A program made the position numbers and the translations under genes. Source: an uncultured bacterium (GTDB taxonomy: Bacteria; Verrucomicrobiota; Lentisphaeria; Victivallales; UBA1829). From it: a DNA stretch of 64,000 nucleotides. The stretch spans positions 70,436 through 134,435 of the forward strand of contig URKJ01000007.1 in assembly GCA_900548385.1 (NCBI GenBank), in the 5' to 3' direction. Below, piece by piece: positions 6,980-15,822 of the stretch. Under the pieces are notes generated by a model. That model saw only the letters and a program-made list of their open reading frames with translations, was not told the DNA's origin and did not search any database. The first letter of the stretch is position 1. The number at the start of each line of letters is the position of its first letter.

Positions 6980-8788
6980 TCACATCATCCAGATCGTATT
7001 GTGACTTTTCGAGGCGGCGGAAGCGTAGGCGGTTCCTGCGTCGCGGGTGGTGAACCCGGCGGGCAGCGGCTGATCCAGTTCGGGGATCGGCTCGCGGCTT
7101 TTCAGATGTCTGTGAATCCGTCCGGCAAGATAGTCCAGCCGTGCGGCAACTCCTGCGATCCGCGCCTGCGGGATTTCCAGACCGAACGGTTTGCGTTCTG
7201 CAAGCCAGAGAGTTTCATACCATTTTCCGAATTCCCGGACAGCCTGCGCGGCATCGCGGGCGGTCCGCCCCGCCCGTTTCAGTTTGACGGGATTTTTTGT
7301 CTGCCAGCCGTTGAGTGCCAGGGCGGACGCCGTCAGTTTCCATCGCAGAGCTTTGGCGAAGAGCATTCCGAAACGGCGCAGATCGCGATCCGCCGGGGAA
7401 AGCGAACGCAGTTCCCGCATGGCGGTTTCCGCTTCTTCAAGTTGGGTGAACAGTTGTTCCGGGTCTGCCAGCCGGAGCAGAAAACCGGACAGCGGGTCGT
7501 CGTAAAACAACTGTTTGCACATGCTCCAGTTCGGATTTTCCGCGATATTATGCAAAGACGCGGTACTGTCCATTTGTGCGAACAGTTCATAGCGTTTCAA
7601 CGGGAATCCGCCGATTGCGGCAACGTACCGCGAGGTCGTTTCAAGACTGTTTTCCGGATCGGCCATACAAAGCAGGTGATGGGCCGCCGCGGCAAAATTG
7701 GTGCAGAACAGGGATTCCGCTCCGTCATCGCCCCAAAGAGTGGTGAGGGCGGAACGTACCCCGTTCCGGGCGGCGGCGCGGTAAAAGAGCGATCCGGTTT
7801 CCGCGGCGGCGGGAAAATCGCCGAAAAAACGGTTCCAGCTGCGCAGTCCGGGCGAGATCCAGAGCGGACAGCCGGTCTTTTGCAGCCGTCGGATATTTTG
7901 CGTGTGTTCCTCTTCCGAAAGCGAAACATAATTCCAGTAATCAAGCGTGAGAGTGGAAGAAATCCGGCGGAGTTCCGCATCGTCCAGCGGGATATTCCGG
8001 GAGTGTCCGAGAATATAGTCGCTCCATATCATGCCGGTCAGTCCGTGACGTTCGCAGATCTCCGCAAGATTTTCCAGGTGGCGCAGATAGAGCTGTTTCG
8101 GCGGGACGGGGGCGTTGAAGTCCAGCGAGGTGCCGAGACCGAGTCCCCACGGTTCATCCGCGCCGAGATGAATCCGTCCGGAGCGGTAAGGTGATGATGC
8201 TTCAAGGATCAGGTGTTCGATGAACTCTGCCGCTTCCGGCGAATTTACGTTCAGAATGCGCGGGGCATCGGAGAACTGTTTGAACCGCGGATTCTTGAAA
8301 ATGTGCTCCAGATGACCGAGTGTCTGAATGCAGGGAAACAGCTCAATACCGAGCTCAAAACAAAAATCGTCAAGTTCACGGATTTCGTCTTTGGAATAGC
8401 GTCCGCGCCCGAATCCGATAAACGGCATGTCCGTGACTTCGAACGTGTCTTCGGTATAGAGCGCGAGATGGGTCAGGCCGAGCAGGGAGAGGCGTGCGGC
8501 GGTGCGTTTCAGGAACGGAATGGAAGGGACGGCACCGCGGGAACAGTCGAACATCAGTCCGCGTTCCGAAAATGCGGGTTCCGCCGGAGTTCCGGATGAT
8601 ACGCCCGCCAGAATGGTTCCGAGCAGTCGGTGAAGCACGGGACGGGATGTATAACGGATGCGGAAGCCGCCGGCGGTTCTGCGGATGGAATCCCGATCCG
8701 CACGTTCGCACAGAACGGGCGTTCCCTCCGTTTCGGAAAAAAGGTCCGGCAGAACGGAACAGAGAAGCGGATCGTTCAGGCGGATCAT
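6980..8788 (-). CDS. GH20-type beta-N-acetylhexosaminidase-like protein, cytoplasmic
   Basis: The 602-aa product has the TIM barrel of GH20-type hexosaminidases. The key Asp-Glu pair is D211-E212 in HLGADEPWGLG; in the family the Asp orients the substrate N-acetyl group and the Glu is the acid/base. Barrel strands such as LTHLALYTEDTFEV and LFPCIQTLGHLEHI support the call. The substrate would be terminal GlcNAc/GalNAc-type sugars. No signal peptide is seen. The start is ATG 8788, preceded by GGAG that overlaps the upstream stop; an open extension further upstream lies inside the regulator gene. It is the third gene of a kinase-regulator-hydrolase operon. Confidence 0.8.
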   Translation of the reverse strand: MIRLNDPLLCSVLPDLFSETEGTPVLCERADRDSIRRTAGGFRIRYTSRPVLHRLLGTILAGVSSGTPAEPAFSERGLMFDCSRGAVPSIPFLKRTAARLSLLGLTHLALYTEDTFEVTDMPFIGFGRGRYSKDEIRELDDFCFELGIELFPCIQTLGHLEHIFKNPRFKQFSDAPRILNVNSPEAAEFIEHLILEASSPYRSGRIHLGADEPWGLGLGTSLDFNAPVPPKQLYLRHLENLAEICERHGLTGMIWSDYILGHSRNIPLDDAELRRISSTLTLDYWNYVSLSEEEHTQNIRRLQKTGCPLWISPGLRSWNRFFGDFPAAAETGSLFYRAAARNGVRSALTTLWGDDGAESLFCTNFAAAAHHLLCMADPENSLETTSRYVAAIGGFPLKRYELFAQMDSTASLHNIAENPNWSMCKQLFYDDPLSGFLLRLADPEQLFTQLEEAETAMRELRSLSPADRDLRRFGMLFAKALRWKLTASALALNGWQTKNPVKLKRAGRTARDAAQAVREFGKWYETLWLAERKPFGLEIPQARIAGVAARLDYLAGRIHRHLKSREPIPELDQPLPAGFTTRDAGTAYASAASKSHNTIWMM

Positions 8789-8790
8789 GG

Positions 8791-10146
8791 TCACTCCAGG
8801 TTGTAGGTGTGCAGTTTCCGGTGAAGAGTGCGGCGGCTGATGCCGAGCTTTTCCGCGGCTTTGGTCCGGTTGCCACGGCACTCGTTGAGTGCGCGTTCAA
8901 TGAGAATCTTCTCGTTGCATTCGAGGTCGCAGCTCGGCTGGGCAAGCACGGTTTTGGCGATACCGGGGGTGACGCCCTCACGGATGTCGACAGGAACGTT
9001 GTCGATGTCGATCATCTTTCCGCGGCAGAGCACGACCATGCGTTCGACGCAGTTGCGGAGTTCCCGGATGTTTCCCGGCCAGCTGTAAGCGCAGAGCGAT
9101 GCCATTGCCGCTTCCGTAATGCCGATGTCCTTGCCGTTTTCTTTTGTGAACAGGTCAAGATAATGTTTGACGAGCAGGGGAATATCGTCCCGCCGCTCGC
9201 GGAGCGGGGGGATTTCCAGAGAGACGACGTTGAGACGGTAAAAAAGATCTTCGCGGAATTCGCCGCGTTCGACCATCGCCCTCAGGTCGCGGTTGGTCGC
9301 GGCAACGACACGGGCGTCGGTGACGATCGTTTCCGTTCCGCCGATCCGTTCGAACGCGCGGTTTTCCAGCACGCGCAGGAGTTTGACCTGAATATGAAGC
9401 GGGATTTCGCCTATTTCGTCAAGGAAGATTGTTCCGCCGGCGGCAAGTTCGAAACGTCCTTTACGCATTTCGACCGCTCCGGTGAATGCGCCGCGTTCAT
9501 GTCCGAACAATTCGCTTTCGAGGAGGTTTTCCGGCAGGGCGGCGCAGTGAACGGGAACGAATTTCCCGGCGCGTCCGCTGCATTGGTGGATTGCCTGGGC
9601 AACGAGCTCTTTTCCGGTTCCGCTTTCTCCGGTGATCATCACGGTGGTGCGTGTCGGTGCGACCTGTTCGATCGTTTCGATGATGTTTTTCATTTTCGTC
9701 GAATTGCCGATCATGCCTTTGATTCCGAAACTGGAACCGAGGCGGCGTTTGAGTTCCGTGTTCTCCTCCTTGAGCCGGACCGATTCCAGCGCGCGGCGGA
9801 TAATGATCTCCAGACGGTCGAAATTGACCGGTTTTGTGACGAAGTCGAACGCGCCTTTTTTGACCGCGTCCACGGCGGTTTCGATGGAACCGTAGGCGGT
9901 GAAGAGAATGCACGGCGGGGACGGTGTGCGTTTCAGTGCGGTTTCGAGCACATCAAGCCCGCTCGGTCCCGGCTCCATGCAGATGTCGCTGAGAATCAGG
10001 TCGTAGTGGTTGCGGTTGATCAGATTGATGCCGATCTCTCCGTCTTCGGCAAGCGTGACGTCATAATCGGGACGGAGAAATTTGCCCATGGCTTCACGGG
10101 TTCCGCGTTCGTCGTCAATGATCAGAATGGAATAACGGCGGTTCAT
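8791..10146 (-). CDS. NtrC-family sigma54-dependent response regulator
   Basis: The 451-aa protein has a receiver domain (residues 1-120, acidic D11/D12, phospho-acceptor D54 in LILSDICM), a sigma54-interacting AAA+ domain (about 145-370, Walker A GESGTGKE, the GAFTGA loop, Walker B TIFLDEIGE) and a Fis-type DNA-binding C terminus (NRTKAAEKLGISRRTLHRKL). All three are intact, so it should activate sigma54 promoters when phosphorylated. Its start overlaps the kinase stop in an ATGA, and GH20 begins 2 bp after its stop. A sigma54-like element lies in the divergent intergenic region. Confidence 0.95.
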   Translation of the reverse strand: MNRRYSILIIDDERGTREAMGKFLRPDYDVTLAEDGEIGINLINRNHYDLILSDICMEPGPSGLDVLETALKRTPSPPCILFTAYGSIETAVDAVKKGAFDFVTKPVNFDRLEIIIRRALESVRLKEENTELKRRLGSSFGIKGMIGNSTKMKNIIETIEQVAPTRTTVMITGESGTGKELVAQAIHQCSGRAGKFVPVHCAALPENLLESELFGHERGAFTGAVEMRKGRFELAAGGTIFLDEIGEIPLHIQVKLLRVLENRAFERIGGTETIVTDARVVAATNRDLRAMVERGEFREDLFYRLNVVSLEIPPLRERRDDIPLLVKHYLDLFTKENGKDIGITEAAMASLCAYSWPGNIRELRNCVERMVVLCRGKMIDIDNVPVDIREGVTPGIAKTVLAQPSCDLECNEKILIERALNECRGNRTKAAEKLGISRRTLHRKLHTYNLE

Positions 10147-11318
10147 TCAGCCTCTCCTTCCTTTGCGGCGGGGAGAATCCCCGCATACTGGTTGGCGGGC
10201 GGGAGCACGCGGACACGGCTCCCGGAGCCGGGAAATACAATGGTGAAACAGGTCCCTTTGCCTTCGACGCTTTCCACGGAAAGGCGGGCTCCGTGCTGGC
10301 GGAAAATACGTTCGACGATCATCAGACCGAGTCCGTTGCCGGTCGCTTTGGTCGTGTAGAACGCATTGAAGAGTTTTGTCATGTTTTCCGGGGAAATGCC
10401 TTTTCCGGTGTCGATGATCCGGACTTCGACCTCCTGTTCCTCGTTGAGTTCGCAGAAGATCGAGACCGTTCCGCCCTGCGGCATGGATTGCAGAGCGTTT
10501 TTGATGATGTTGAAAAACGCCTGTTTGAGCTGTCCCTCGTCGGCAGGAATTTGCGGGAGGGTATCCGCCCAGTGGCATTTTACGTCGACGTTGCGGTTTT
10601 CAATTTCATGGCGCATGAAGTTGAGCGCCTCTCCGAGTACGGTCCGGAGATCGGTCGGACGGAAATGCAGTTTTGCCGGACGGAGCGCTTTGAGAAACTG
10701 ATTGAGGATCGCATCGAGCCGTTCGACCTCTTTTTTGGAAGCGTCGATGCTTTCCGCCGCTTCGGCGAGATCCACGTTTTCCTTGCGGAACATGCGCTGG
10801 AGCAGCTGGAGATTGAGATAAAGGCTGTTCAGCGGGTTGCCGATTTCGTGAGCGACTCCGGCGGCGAGCATGGAGATGATCTTGCTGCGTTCGCTTTCCA
10901 CCTTGGAAGCGTTTTTTTCGTAGTCTTCGGTAATGTCGGTCAGAATTACGGTGACGAAATCCGCTTTTTCATGAGGGACCAGGTAGAAACGGATGATCCG
11001 CCGTTCCGGATAGAGCACTTCCAGTTCGCGACGTTCGGAGCGTCCTTTGTCCGCGATCAGAGCTTCCCAGTCCACCCCTTTGAGGAAAGAGGCGACCGAA
11101 AGGCGCGAGGTGTCGTCCGGAATGCCCAGAAGCCGGGTCGCCGCCGGATTGCGGTATTTGATCTTGAGGTTGTTGTCAATCACCATCACGCCTTCGCTGA
11201 TGGTATTGAAGATGTTTTCCAGAAATCCTTTTTCTTCCGCCAGTTTGTTGATGCTTTCATAAAGATCGTGCGGATCCATGCTGTCGAGCTCGTCGGGGAT
11301 TATTTCTTCGTCTGCCAT
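10143..11318 (-). CDS. Soluble PAS-type sensor histidine kinase, partner of the NtrC-family regulator
   Basis: The 391-aa protein has a PAS domain (about residues 25-135), a HisKA dimerisation domain with phospho-acceptor His157 in AAGVAHEIGNPLNSL, and an HATPase domain with the N box (NIIKNAL), DTGKGI and GNGLGLMIVERI. No membrane segments are seen, so it senses a cytoplasmic signal and resembles NtrB. The start is ATG 11318, with AGGAAAGG upstream; an earlier in-frame TTG lacks support. Its stop overlaps the regulator start by 4 bp, so the two are co-translated. Confidence 0.92.
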   Translation of the reverse strand: MADEEIIPDELDSMDPHDLYESINKLAEEKGFLENIFNTISEGVMVIDNNLKIKYRNPAATRLLGIPDDTSRLSVASFLKGVDWEALIADKGRSERRELEVLYPERRIIRFYLVPHEKADFVTVILTDITEDYEKNASKVESERSKIISMLAAGVAHEIGNPLNSLYLNLQLLQRMFRKENVDLAEAAESIDASKKEVERLDAILNQFLKALRPAKLHFRPTDLRTVLGEALNFMRHEIENRNVDVKCHWADTLPQIPADEGQLKQAFFNIIKNALQSMPQGGTVSIFCELNEEQEVEVRIIDTGKGISPENMTKLFNAFYTTKATGNGLGLMIVERIFRQHGARLSVESVEGKGTCFTIVFPGSGSRVRVLPPANQYAGILPAAKEGEAE

Positions 11319-11333
11319 CCTGACACACCTTTC

Positions 11334-11386
11334 CTGATTGATTTGTTTTGTGACAATATGGCACATTTTTTGGAAAAATCAATCAG
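11334..11386. promoter_or_regulatory. 11-bp inverted repeat between the kinase operon and the tadE-like gene
   Basis: CTGATTGATTT (11334-11344) and AAATCAATCAG (11376-11386) are perfect inverted arms 31 bp apart. They lie in the 148-bp divergent region and flank the sigma54-like element. They could be a binding site for the adjacent NtrC-family regulator. Confidence 0.5.
11359..11373 (+). promoter_or_regulatory. Sigma54-like promoter element facing the tadE-like gene
   Basis: TGGCAC-ATTTT-TTGG has the -24/-12 layout of a sigma54 promoter (TGGCAC-N5-TTGC) with one mismatch, in the final C. It lies 94 bp upstream of the tadE-like start and beside an NtrC-family gene. Confidence 0.45.
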
Positions 11387-11466
11387 AAAAACAGAGAAAG
11401 CGTTTGAGATTTTACTGAAATGGGGGTAAAGTACCGGAGAACCATAAATCAAAACGGAGATTTGCC

Positions 11467-12024
11467 ATGAAACGGAAGCACCGGGAGGAGGGACAGGCCA
11501 TCGCGGAATTCGTCGTCTGCCTGATCGCGATTCTGTTTGTATTTCTCGGAGTTCTGGCGATGGGCGTGCTTTCGATGGAAAGTGTGTCCTGTCTGATCGG
11601 AGCCCGGAGCGATGCCGATGTGGCGTCGGCGCTTGGGAGTTCGGTCGGCGGCAGCGCTCCGGAACAGATTCTGGAATGGGACCGCGGTCCGGACGGAATC
11701 CCTTTTACCGCCGACGACGAGCCGGTTACGGGAATGGGATCGGAAAGTTTCGCCCGGAACTTCGATACGCGGGAAGACGTTGTGGAAGGAACGGAGAGCG
11801 TTCCCATGACTCTTGCCGAACTCGCAAAGAACGGATATGCCGACGGGCGGGCGGGGGAGACCACGTTTCTTGCCGCCGCGAATCTGAACGGCTATACGCA
11901 TACGGAGACGGATCCGCTTTCCAAGCGCGGTCTTCCCGAACTTCAGAACATGCTCCGCCGGATCGTCGGCGGAGGGAAATTCGTGTTGAAAGATACGGTT
12001 TTCATACCGGCAAAGGTGGATTGA
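11467..12024 (+). CDS. TadE-like membrane-anchored pseudopilin, orphan
   Basis: The 185-aa protein begins with a short basic stretch and EEGQAIAEFVVCLIAIL, the TadE/TadG N-terminal signature with Glu before the hydrophobic helix. TadE and TadG are minor pilin-like proteins of the Flp/Tad pilus, cut by a TadV-type peptidase. The soluble part (residues 45-185) is acidic and matches no family I know. No other tad genes are in the window. Its stop overlaps the start of the rfaE2-like gene in an ATGA. A sigma54-like element lies upstream. Confidence 0.65.
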   Translation: MKRKHREEGQAIAEFVVCLIAILFVFLGVLAMGVLSMESVSCLIGARSDADVASALGSSVGGSAPEQILEWDRGPDGIPFTADDEPVTGMGSESFARNFDTREDVVEGTESVPMTLAELAKNGYADGRAGETTFLAAANLNGYTHTETDPLSKRGLPELQNMLRRIVGGGKFVLKDTVFIPAKVD

Positions 12025-12515
12025 TGAAACAACGGATCGAACGGAAGATCATGACTCTTTCCGAAGCTGCGGAATGGCGCGCGGAACTTCGGAAGCTGGG
12101 AAAAAAACTCGCGCTGACCAACGGCTGCTTCGATCTGCTGCACCGCGGACACGCGGAGTATCTGCTTGCCGCGCGTGAATCGGCGGATGCGTTGATCGTG
12201 CTTCTGAATTCCGACGAGTCGATCCGCCGCCTGAAAGGTCCTTCCCGTCCGATCTGCACGGAAACGGACCGTGCGTTCATGCTCGCCTGTTTTGAGTTTA
12301 TTGACGCCGTTGTGGTGTTCGGTTCCGAGCGCTGTGACGGAGAAATCGCGACAATCGCTCCCGATGTTTATGTGAAGGGCGGCGATTATACCGTGGAAAA
12401 ACTGGACCCCGGCGAACGTTCCGCGCTTTCCGGGTGTGGGGCGGAAATCCGTTTCATCCCGTTTGTTCCCGGCTGTTCCACAACCGCTCTGATTGAAAAG
12501 AGCCGCAAATCCTGA
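12024..12515 (+). CDS. rfaE2: ADP-heptose synthase-type nucleotidyltransferase (RfaE2 domain)
   Basis: The 163-aa protein is a stand-alone version of the C-terminal domain of HldE. It shows the nucleotidyltransferase HxGH motif in TNGCFDLLHRGHAEYL, and VKGGDYTVEKLDPGE, typical of the RfaE2 family. It should transfer AMP to D-glycero-beta-D-manno-heptose 1-phosphate, giving ADP-heptose for LPS inner core. The N-terminal kinase domain of HldE is absent; a heptose-kinase-like gene is present about 5.4 kb downstream. The ATG overlaps the preceding stop (ATGA), so the real start is 12024, not the long open extension upstream. Confidence 0.88.
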   Translation: MKQRIERKIMTLSEAAEWRAELRKLGKKLALTNGCFDLLHRGHAEYLLAARESADALIVLLNSDESIRRLKGPSRPICTETDRAFMLACFEFIDAVVVFGSERCDGEIATIAPDVYVKGGDYTVEKLDPGERSALSGCGAEIRFIPFVPGCSTTALIEKSRKS

Positions 12516-12536
12516 AATCAACGAAAGGAAATTATC

Positions 12537-13370
12537 ATGAGTTCCAGCTGTTCCGGGAACTGCTCCGGCTGTTCCTCCGCCTGCAATTCCGAAGAGAAAC
12601 TTGAAAAGCGTCTTTCCCTGATCAAAAACAAGATCCTTGTGCTTTCCGGCAAGGGCGGAGTCGGCAAAAGCACGGTCGCCGCGACGCTTGCGCTGACGCT
12701 GGCGCGGAAAGGTGCGAAAGTCGCTCTGCTCGATGTGGATTTTCATGGGCCATCCCAGCCGACTCTGTTCAGCCTTCAGACCGCGACGGTCGAGGGCAAC
12801 GAGAACGGCATGTTTCCGGTGGAGACGGAGGGACTCAAGATTTTTTCAATCGGTCTTGTCATGGAGGATGCGGACCGTGCGATCATCTGGCGCGGTCCCG
12901 CCAAGATCGGCGTTCTCAAGCAGCTGCTTGAGGATGTCCAGTGGGGCGAACTGGATTATATGATCCTTGATTTCCCGCCGGGAACGGGCGACGAAGTGCT
13001 TTCCGCCTGTCAGATGCTTACGGGCAGCAAGCGCGCGGTCATTGTTTCCACTCCGCAGGAGGTTTCACTTGCCGACTGCCGGAAGTGCGTCGATTTCTGC
13101 AAACAGGTCGAAGTGCCGATCGCCGGGATCATCGAAAATATGAGCGGTTTTGTCTGTCCCGATTGCGGTCACCGTCATGAGATTTTCTCCAGCGGCGGCG
13201 GACAGAAACTGGCGGACCTTGCGGGCTGCGGCCTGATCGCCCAGCTTCCGCTTGATCCTGTCTTCCTGCAGAAATGCGACAGCGGGGACGTTGCCGGTGC
13301 GCTCAATTCCTCACCCGTCATTGCCGGAGAGATGGATAAAGCGGCGTCGCTTCTTATTTCCCGGAACTGA
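12537..13370 (+). CDS. mrp: Mrp/NBP35-family Fe-S carrier P-loop ATPase
   Basis: The 277-aa protein has the deviant Walker A SGKGGVGKST (near residue 40) and the switch and Walker B regions of Mrp/ApbC (VALLDVDFHGPSQPTLF, then DYMILDFPPGTGDE). Such dimeric ATPases carry and insert Fe-S clusters. The N terminus is a Cys cluster, CSGNCSGCSSAC, as in NBP35-type members. A CPDC pair near residue 205 is the usual cluster site between subunits. The ribosome binding site is GAAAGGAAATTATC. The ABC transporter ATPase begins 14 bp later. Confidence 0.92.
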   Translation: MSSSCSGNCSGCSSACNSEEKLEKRLSLIKNKILVLSGKGGVGKSTVAATLALTLARKGAKVALLDVDFHGPSQPTLFSLQTATVEGNENGMFPVETEGLKIFSIGLVMEDADRAIIWRGPAKIGVLKQLLEDVQWGELDYMILDFPPGTGDEVLSACQMLTGSKRAVIVSTPQEVSLADCRKCVDFCKQVEVPIAGIIENMSGFVCPDCGHRHEIFSSGGGQKLADLAGCGLIAQLPLDPVFLQKCDSGDVAGALNSSPVIAGEMDKAASLLISRN

Positions 13371-13384
13371 GGAGCGCCGCGCTG

Positions 13385-14854
13385 ATGCCGACGGAACCTT
13401 TGCTTGAACTGGATTCGCTTGTCAAGTCGTTCGGAGGGACGTGTGTCCTTTCCGGAGTCTCCCTGACGGTCGGAACCGGGGAAATTCTCGGTCTCGTGGG
13501 GGAGAACGGCGCGGGCAAGTCGACGCTGGTCAAGTGCCTGCTCGGAGTTCATCGTCCCGATTCGGGGACGATCCGTTTTTGCGGGCATGCTCTGCGGCCG
13601 GGCGAACCGGGGATCGAAGGGATTCCGCAGGAATTCAATCTGATCAATGACCTGACGGTGGCGGAAAATATTTTTCTCGGACGCGAGCCGCGCCGGTTCG
13701 GTCTGCTGGACTATGCCGGGATGTGTGCCGAATCCCGGCGGCAGTTGGAGCGTCTGGGTGTATCTCTGGATCCCCGGCGGATGATCGACACGCTCAGTGT
13801 AGCAGAGAAACAGATGGTCGAAATCGCCAAAGCGCTGTCGGTCAAATGCCGTCTGCTGATTATGGACGAGCCGACTACTGTACTGAATCAGAACGAGACG
13901 GCCGTTCTTTTCCGGATCATGCGTGAACTGCGGGCGGCGGGAACGTCGATCATTTTTATTTCGCACCGTCTTGAAGAGATCCGGACGGTTTGTGACCGCG
14001 TTGCGGTCCTGCGGGACGGTGTGCTGGTCAGCTGCGATCCGGCGCCGTCGCTGAGTGCGATGGAGATTGCCCGGCGGATGGTCGGGCGTGAAGTTTCGCA
14101 GATGTTTCCTCCGAAACGGTTTCCCGATACGGAGCATGCCGTTCTTTCCGTGGAGCATCTGAGTTCGGGCAGGGAGGTGCGCGATGTATCGTTTTCTCTC
14201 GGCAGAGGGATCACCGGCTTTGCCGGTCTTGCCGGAGCCGGGCGAACCGAACTTGCGGAGGCAATCTGCGCGCTCCGCAAGGCGCGGGGTGCGGTCCGGC
14301 TTAACGGAAAGCTCCTGAATCTGAAAAAGCCGTCGGATGCGATTGCCCGCGGGATCGTCTATCTTTCCGAGGACCGGCAGGGCAGCGGCATTCTGACCGG
14401 ATCGGCGGTTGACGTCAACACTACTCTTTCCAGTCTTTCCCGGTATTGCCGTGCCGGATTCATCCGTAAACGGGAGGAGATCCGGGCGGCGGAAACGTAT
14501 GTGGAGCGCTTCCGCATCAAAACGCCGTCCGTTTCCACGGAACTGCGTTTCCTGAGCGGAGGCAATCAGCAGAAAGTGGCATTGGCGAAATGCCTTGACA
14601 TTCATCCGGAAGTTTTTATTTTTGACGAGCCCACGCGCGGAGTCGATATCGGCGCCCGCAGCGATATTTATACATTCATCAGCGAACTTGCGCAAAGCGG
14701 CGTTGCCTGCCTGCTGATTTCTTCCGATCTGGAGGAGATCATCGGCATGTGCGACCGCGTTCTAGTCATGCGTTCCGGCGAACTTGCCGGATGTGTGGAG
14801 CGCGAGCGCGTTACCGAAGAGGAGATCATGTACCTTGCAACCGGAGTCCAGTAA
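13385..14854 (+). CDS. Sugar ABC transporter ATP-binding protein (RbsA/MglA type)
   Basis: The 489-aa protein contains two ABC domains in tandem, as in the CUT2 sugar importers. The first (1-240) has Walker A GENGAGKS and signature LSVAEKQ with Walker B LLIMDEP. The second (245-489) has a degenerate Walker A (GLAGAGRTE) and signature LSGGNQQK with FIFDEPTRGVD. It should energise uptake of a pentose, hexose or related compound with the permease and binding protein that follow. The substrate cannot be told from sequence. The permease start overlaps its end by 20 bp. Confidence 0.93.
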   Translation: MPTEPLLELDSLVKSFGGTCVLSGVSLTVGTGEILGLVGENGAGKSTLVKCLLGVHRPDSGTIRFCGHALRPGEPGIEGIPQEFNLINDLTVAENIFLGREPRRFGLLDYAGMCAESRRQLERLGVSLDPRRMIDTLSVAEKQMVEIAKALSVKCRLLIMDEPTTVLNQNETAVLFRIMRELRAAGTSIIFISHRLEEIRTVCDRVAVLRDGVLVSCDPAPSLSAMEIARRMVGREVSQMFPPKRFPDTEHAVLSVEHLSSGREVRDVSFSLGRGITGFAGLAGAGRTELAEAICALRKARGAVRLNGKLLNLKKPSDAIARGIVYLSEDRQGSGILTGSAVDVNTTLSSLSRYCRAGFIRKREEIRAAETYVERFRIKTPSVSTELRFLSGGNQQKVALAKCLDIHPEVFIFDEPTRGVDIGARSDIYTFISELAQSGVACLLISSDLEEIIGMCDRVLVMRSGELAGCVERERVTEEEIMYLATGVQ

Positions 14855-15809
14855 ATTTTCACAAACGGCGGCACGTCTGCTGCGAAGCACGGGGGGACCT
14901 TATGCCGCTCTGATCGTTCTGCTGATCGTATGCTGTCTTTCCAACGAGCATTTCCGCAATATTCAGAATCTGATCAATATAACGCGGCAGGTGTCGTACA
15001 GCGGCATTATCGCGCTCGGTATGACCTTTGTGATCGCCGGAGCGGGAATCGACCTTTCGGTCGGTTCGCTGCTGGCTCTTTCCGGCGCTCTGTCGATCAT
15101 GGGAATGAATGCGTTTCCCGGTTCGGAGACTGCGGCGGTGGCGCTTGCCGCTCTGATTGCAGTCGTGACGGGAGCTGTCGGCGGAACGACGAACGGACTG
15201 CTGGTGTCGGTCGGGAAAATTCCGCCGTTCATCGCCACGCTTGGAACGATGGTTATTTTCCGTTCCCTGACGTTGTATTTTGCCGATTCGGGACTTGTAT
15301 CGACGGAGAACGAAGCGTTCCGCTCGTTCGGCGGTGCCCTGATCGGCTCGGTTCCGCTCCCGGTCTGGGTGATGCTGATCCTGACGGTTCTGCTGTCGGT
15401 TCTGCTGAACCGGACGCGCCTCGGACGCCATATCTGTGCGGTCGGTTCCAATGAACGTGTTGCGCGCTATTCCGGCATCCGGACCGGAGTCGTCAAGTAC
15501 AGTACCTATCTGATCGCCGGTCTGACGGCCGGAGTCAGCGCCCTGCTGTTCGGCAGCCGCCTGAATGCGGTCAGTTCGACCAGTGCGGGGCTTTCCTATG
15601 AACTGGACGCCATTGCCGCTGTAATCATCGGCGGCAGTTCGATGAACGGCGGAAGAGCTTCGGTCTGGGGGACTCTTGCCGGCGTGCTGATCCTCGGAAT
15701 CGTTTCCAACGTTCTGGATATGTGGGGAATTTCCGTAACGCTTCAGGGAACTGTCAAGGGACTTGTCATTATTATTGCTGTGATGATTCAACATAAAACA
15801 TTAAAATAG
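14835..15809 (+). CDS. Sugar ABC transporter permease (RbsC type)
   Basis: The 324-aa protein has about 8-10 hydrophobic segments and the BPD_transp_2 family pattern: GMTFVIAGAGIDLSVGSLLALSG, then IGGSSMNGGRASVWGTLAG near the C terminus. It would form the membrane channel of the CUT2 importer. The start chosen is TTG 14835, ten bases after AAGAGGAG. This overlaps the ATPase gene by 20 bp and implies translational coupling. No ATG near the N terminus is better placed. Confidence 0.9.
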   Translation: MQPESSKFSQTAARLLRSTGGPYAALIVLLIVCCLSNEHFRNIQNLINITRQVSYSGIIALGMTFVIAGAGIDLSVGSLLALSGALSIMGMNAFPGSETAAVALAALIAVVTGAVGGTTNGLLVSVGKIPPFIATLGTMVIFRSLTLYFADSGLVSTENEAFRSFGGALIGSVPLPVWVMLILTVLLSVLLNRTRLGRHICAVGSNERVARYSGIRTGVVKYSTYLIAGLTAGVSALLFGSRLNAVSSTSAGLSYELDAIAAVIIGGSSMNGGRASVWGTLAGVLILGIVSNVLDMWGISVTLQGTVKGLVIIIAVMIQHKTLK

Positions 15810-15822
15810 AAGGAAAACGATC

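Noticed and set aside
6962..8194. A 410-codon open frame on the plus strand across the GH20 gene
   Set aside because: It is the mirror of the GH20 reading frame with no recognisable domain.
8494..10359. A 621-codon open frame on the plus strand across the response regulator
   Set aside because: The minus-strand NtrC-type protein is complete and in operon order; the plus-strand frame has no motif or ribosome binding site.
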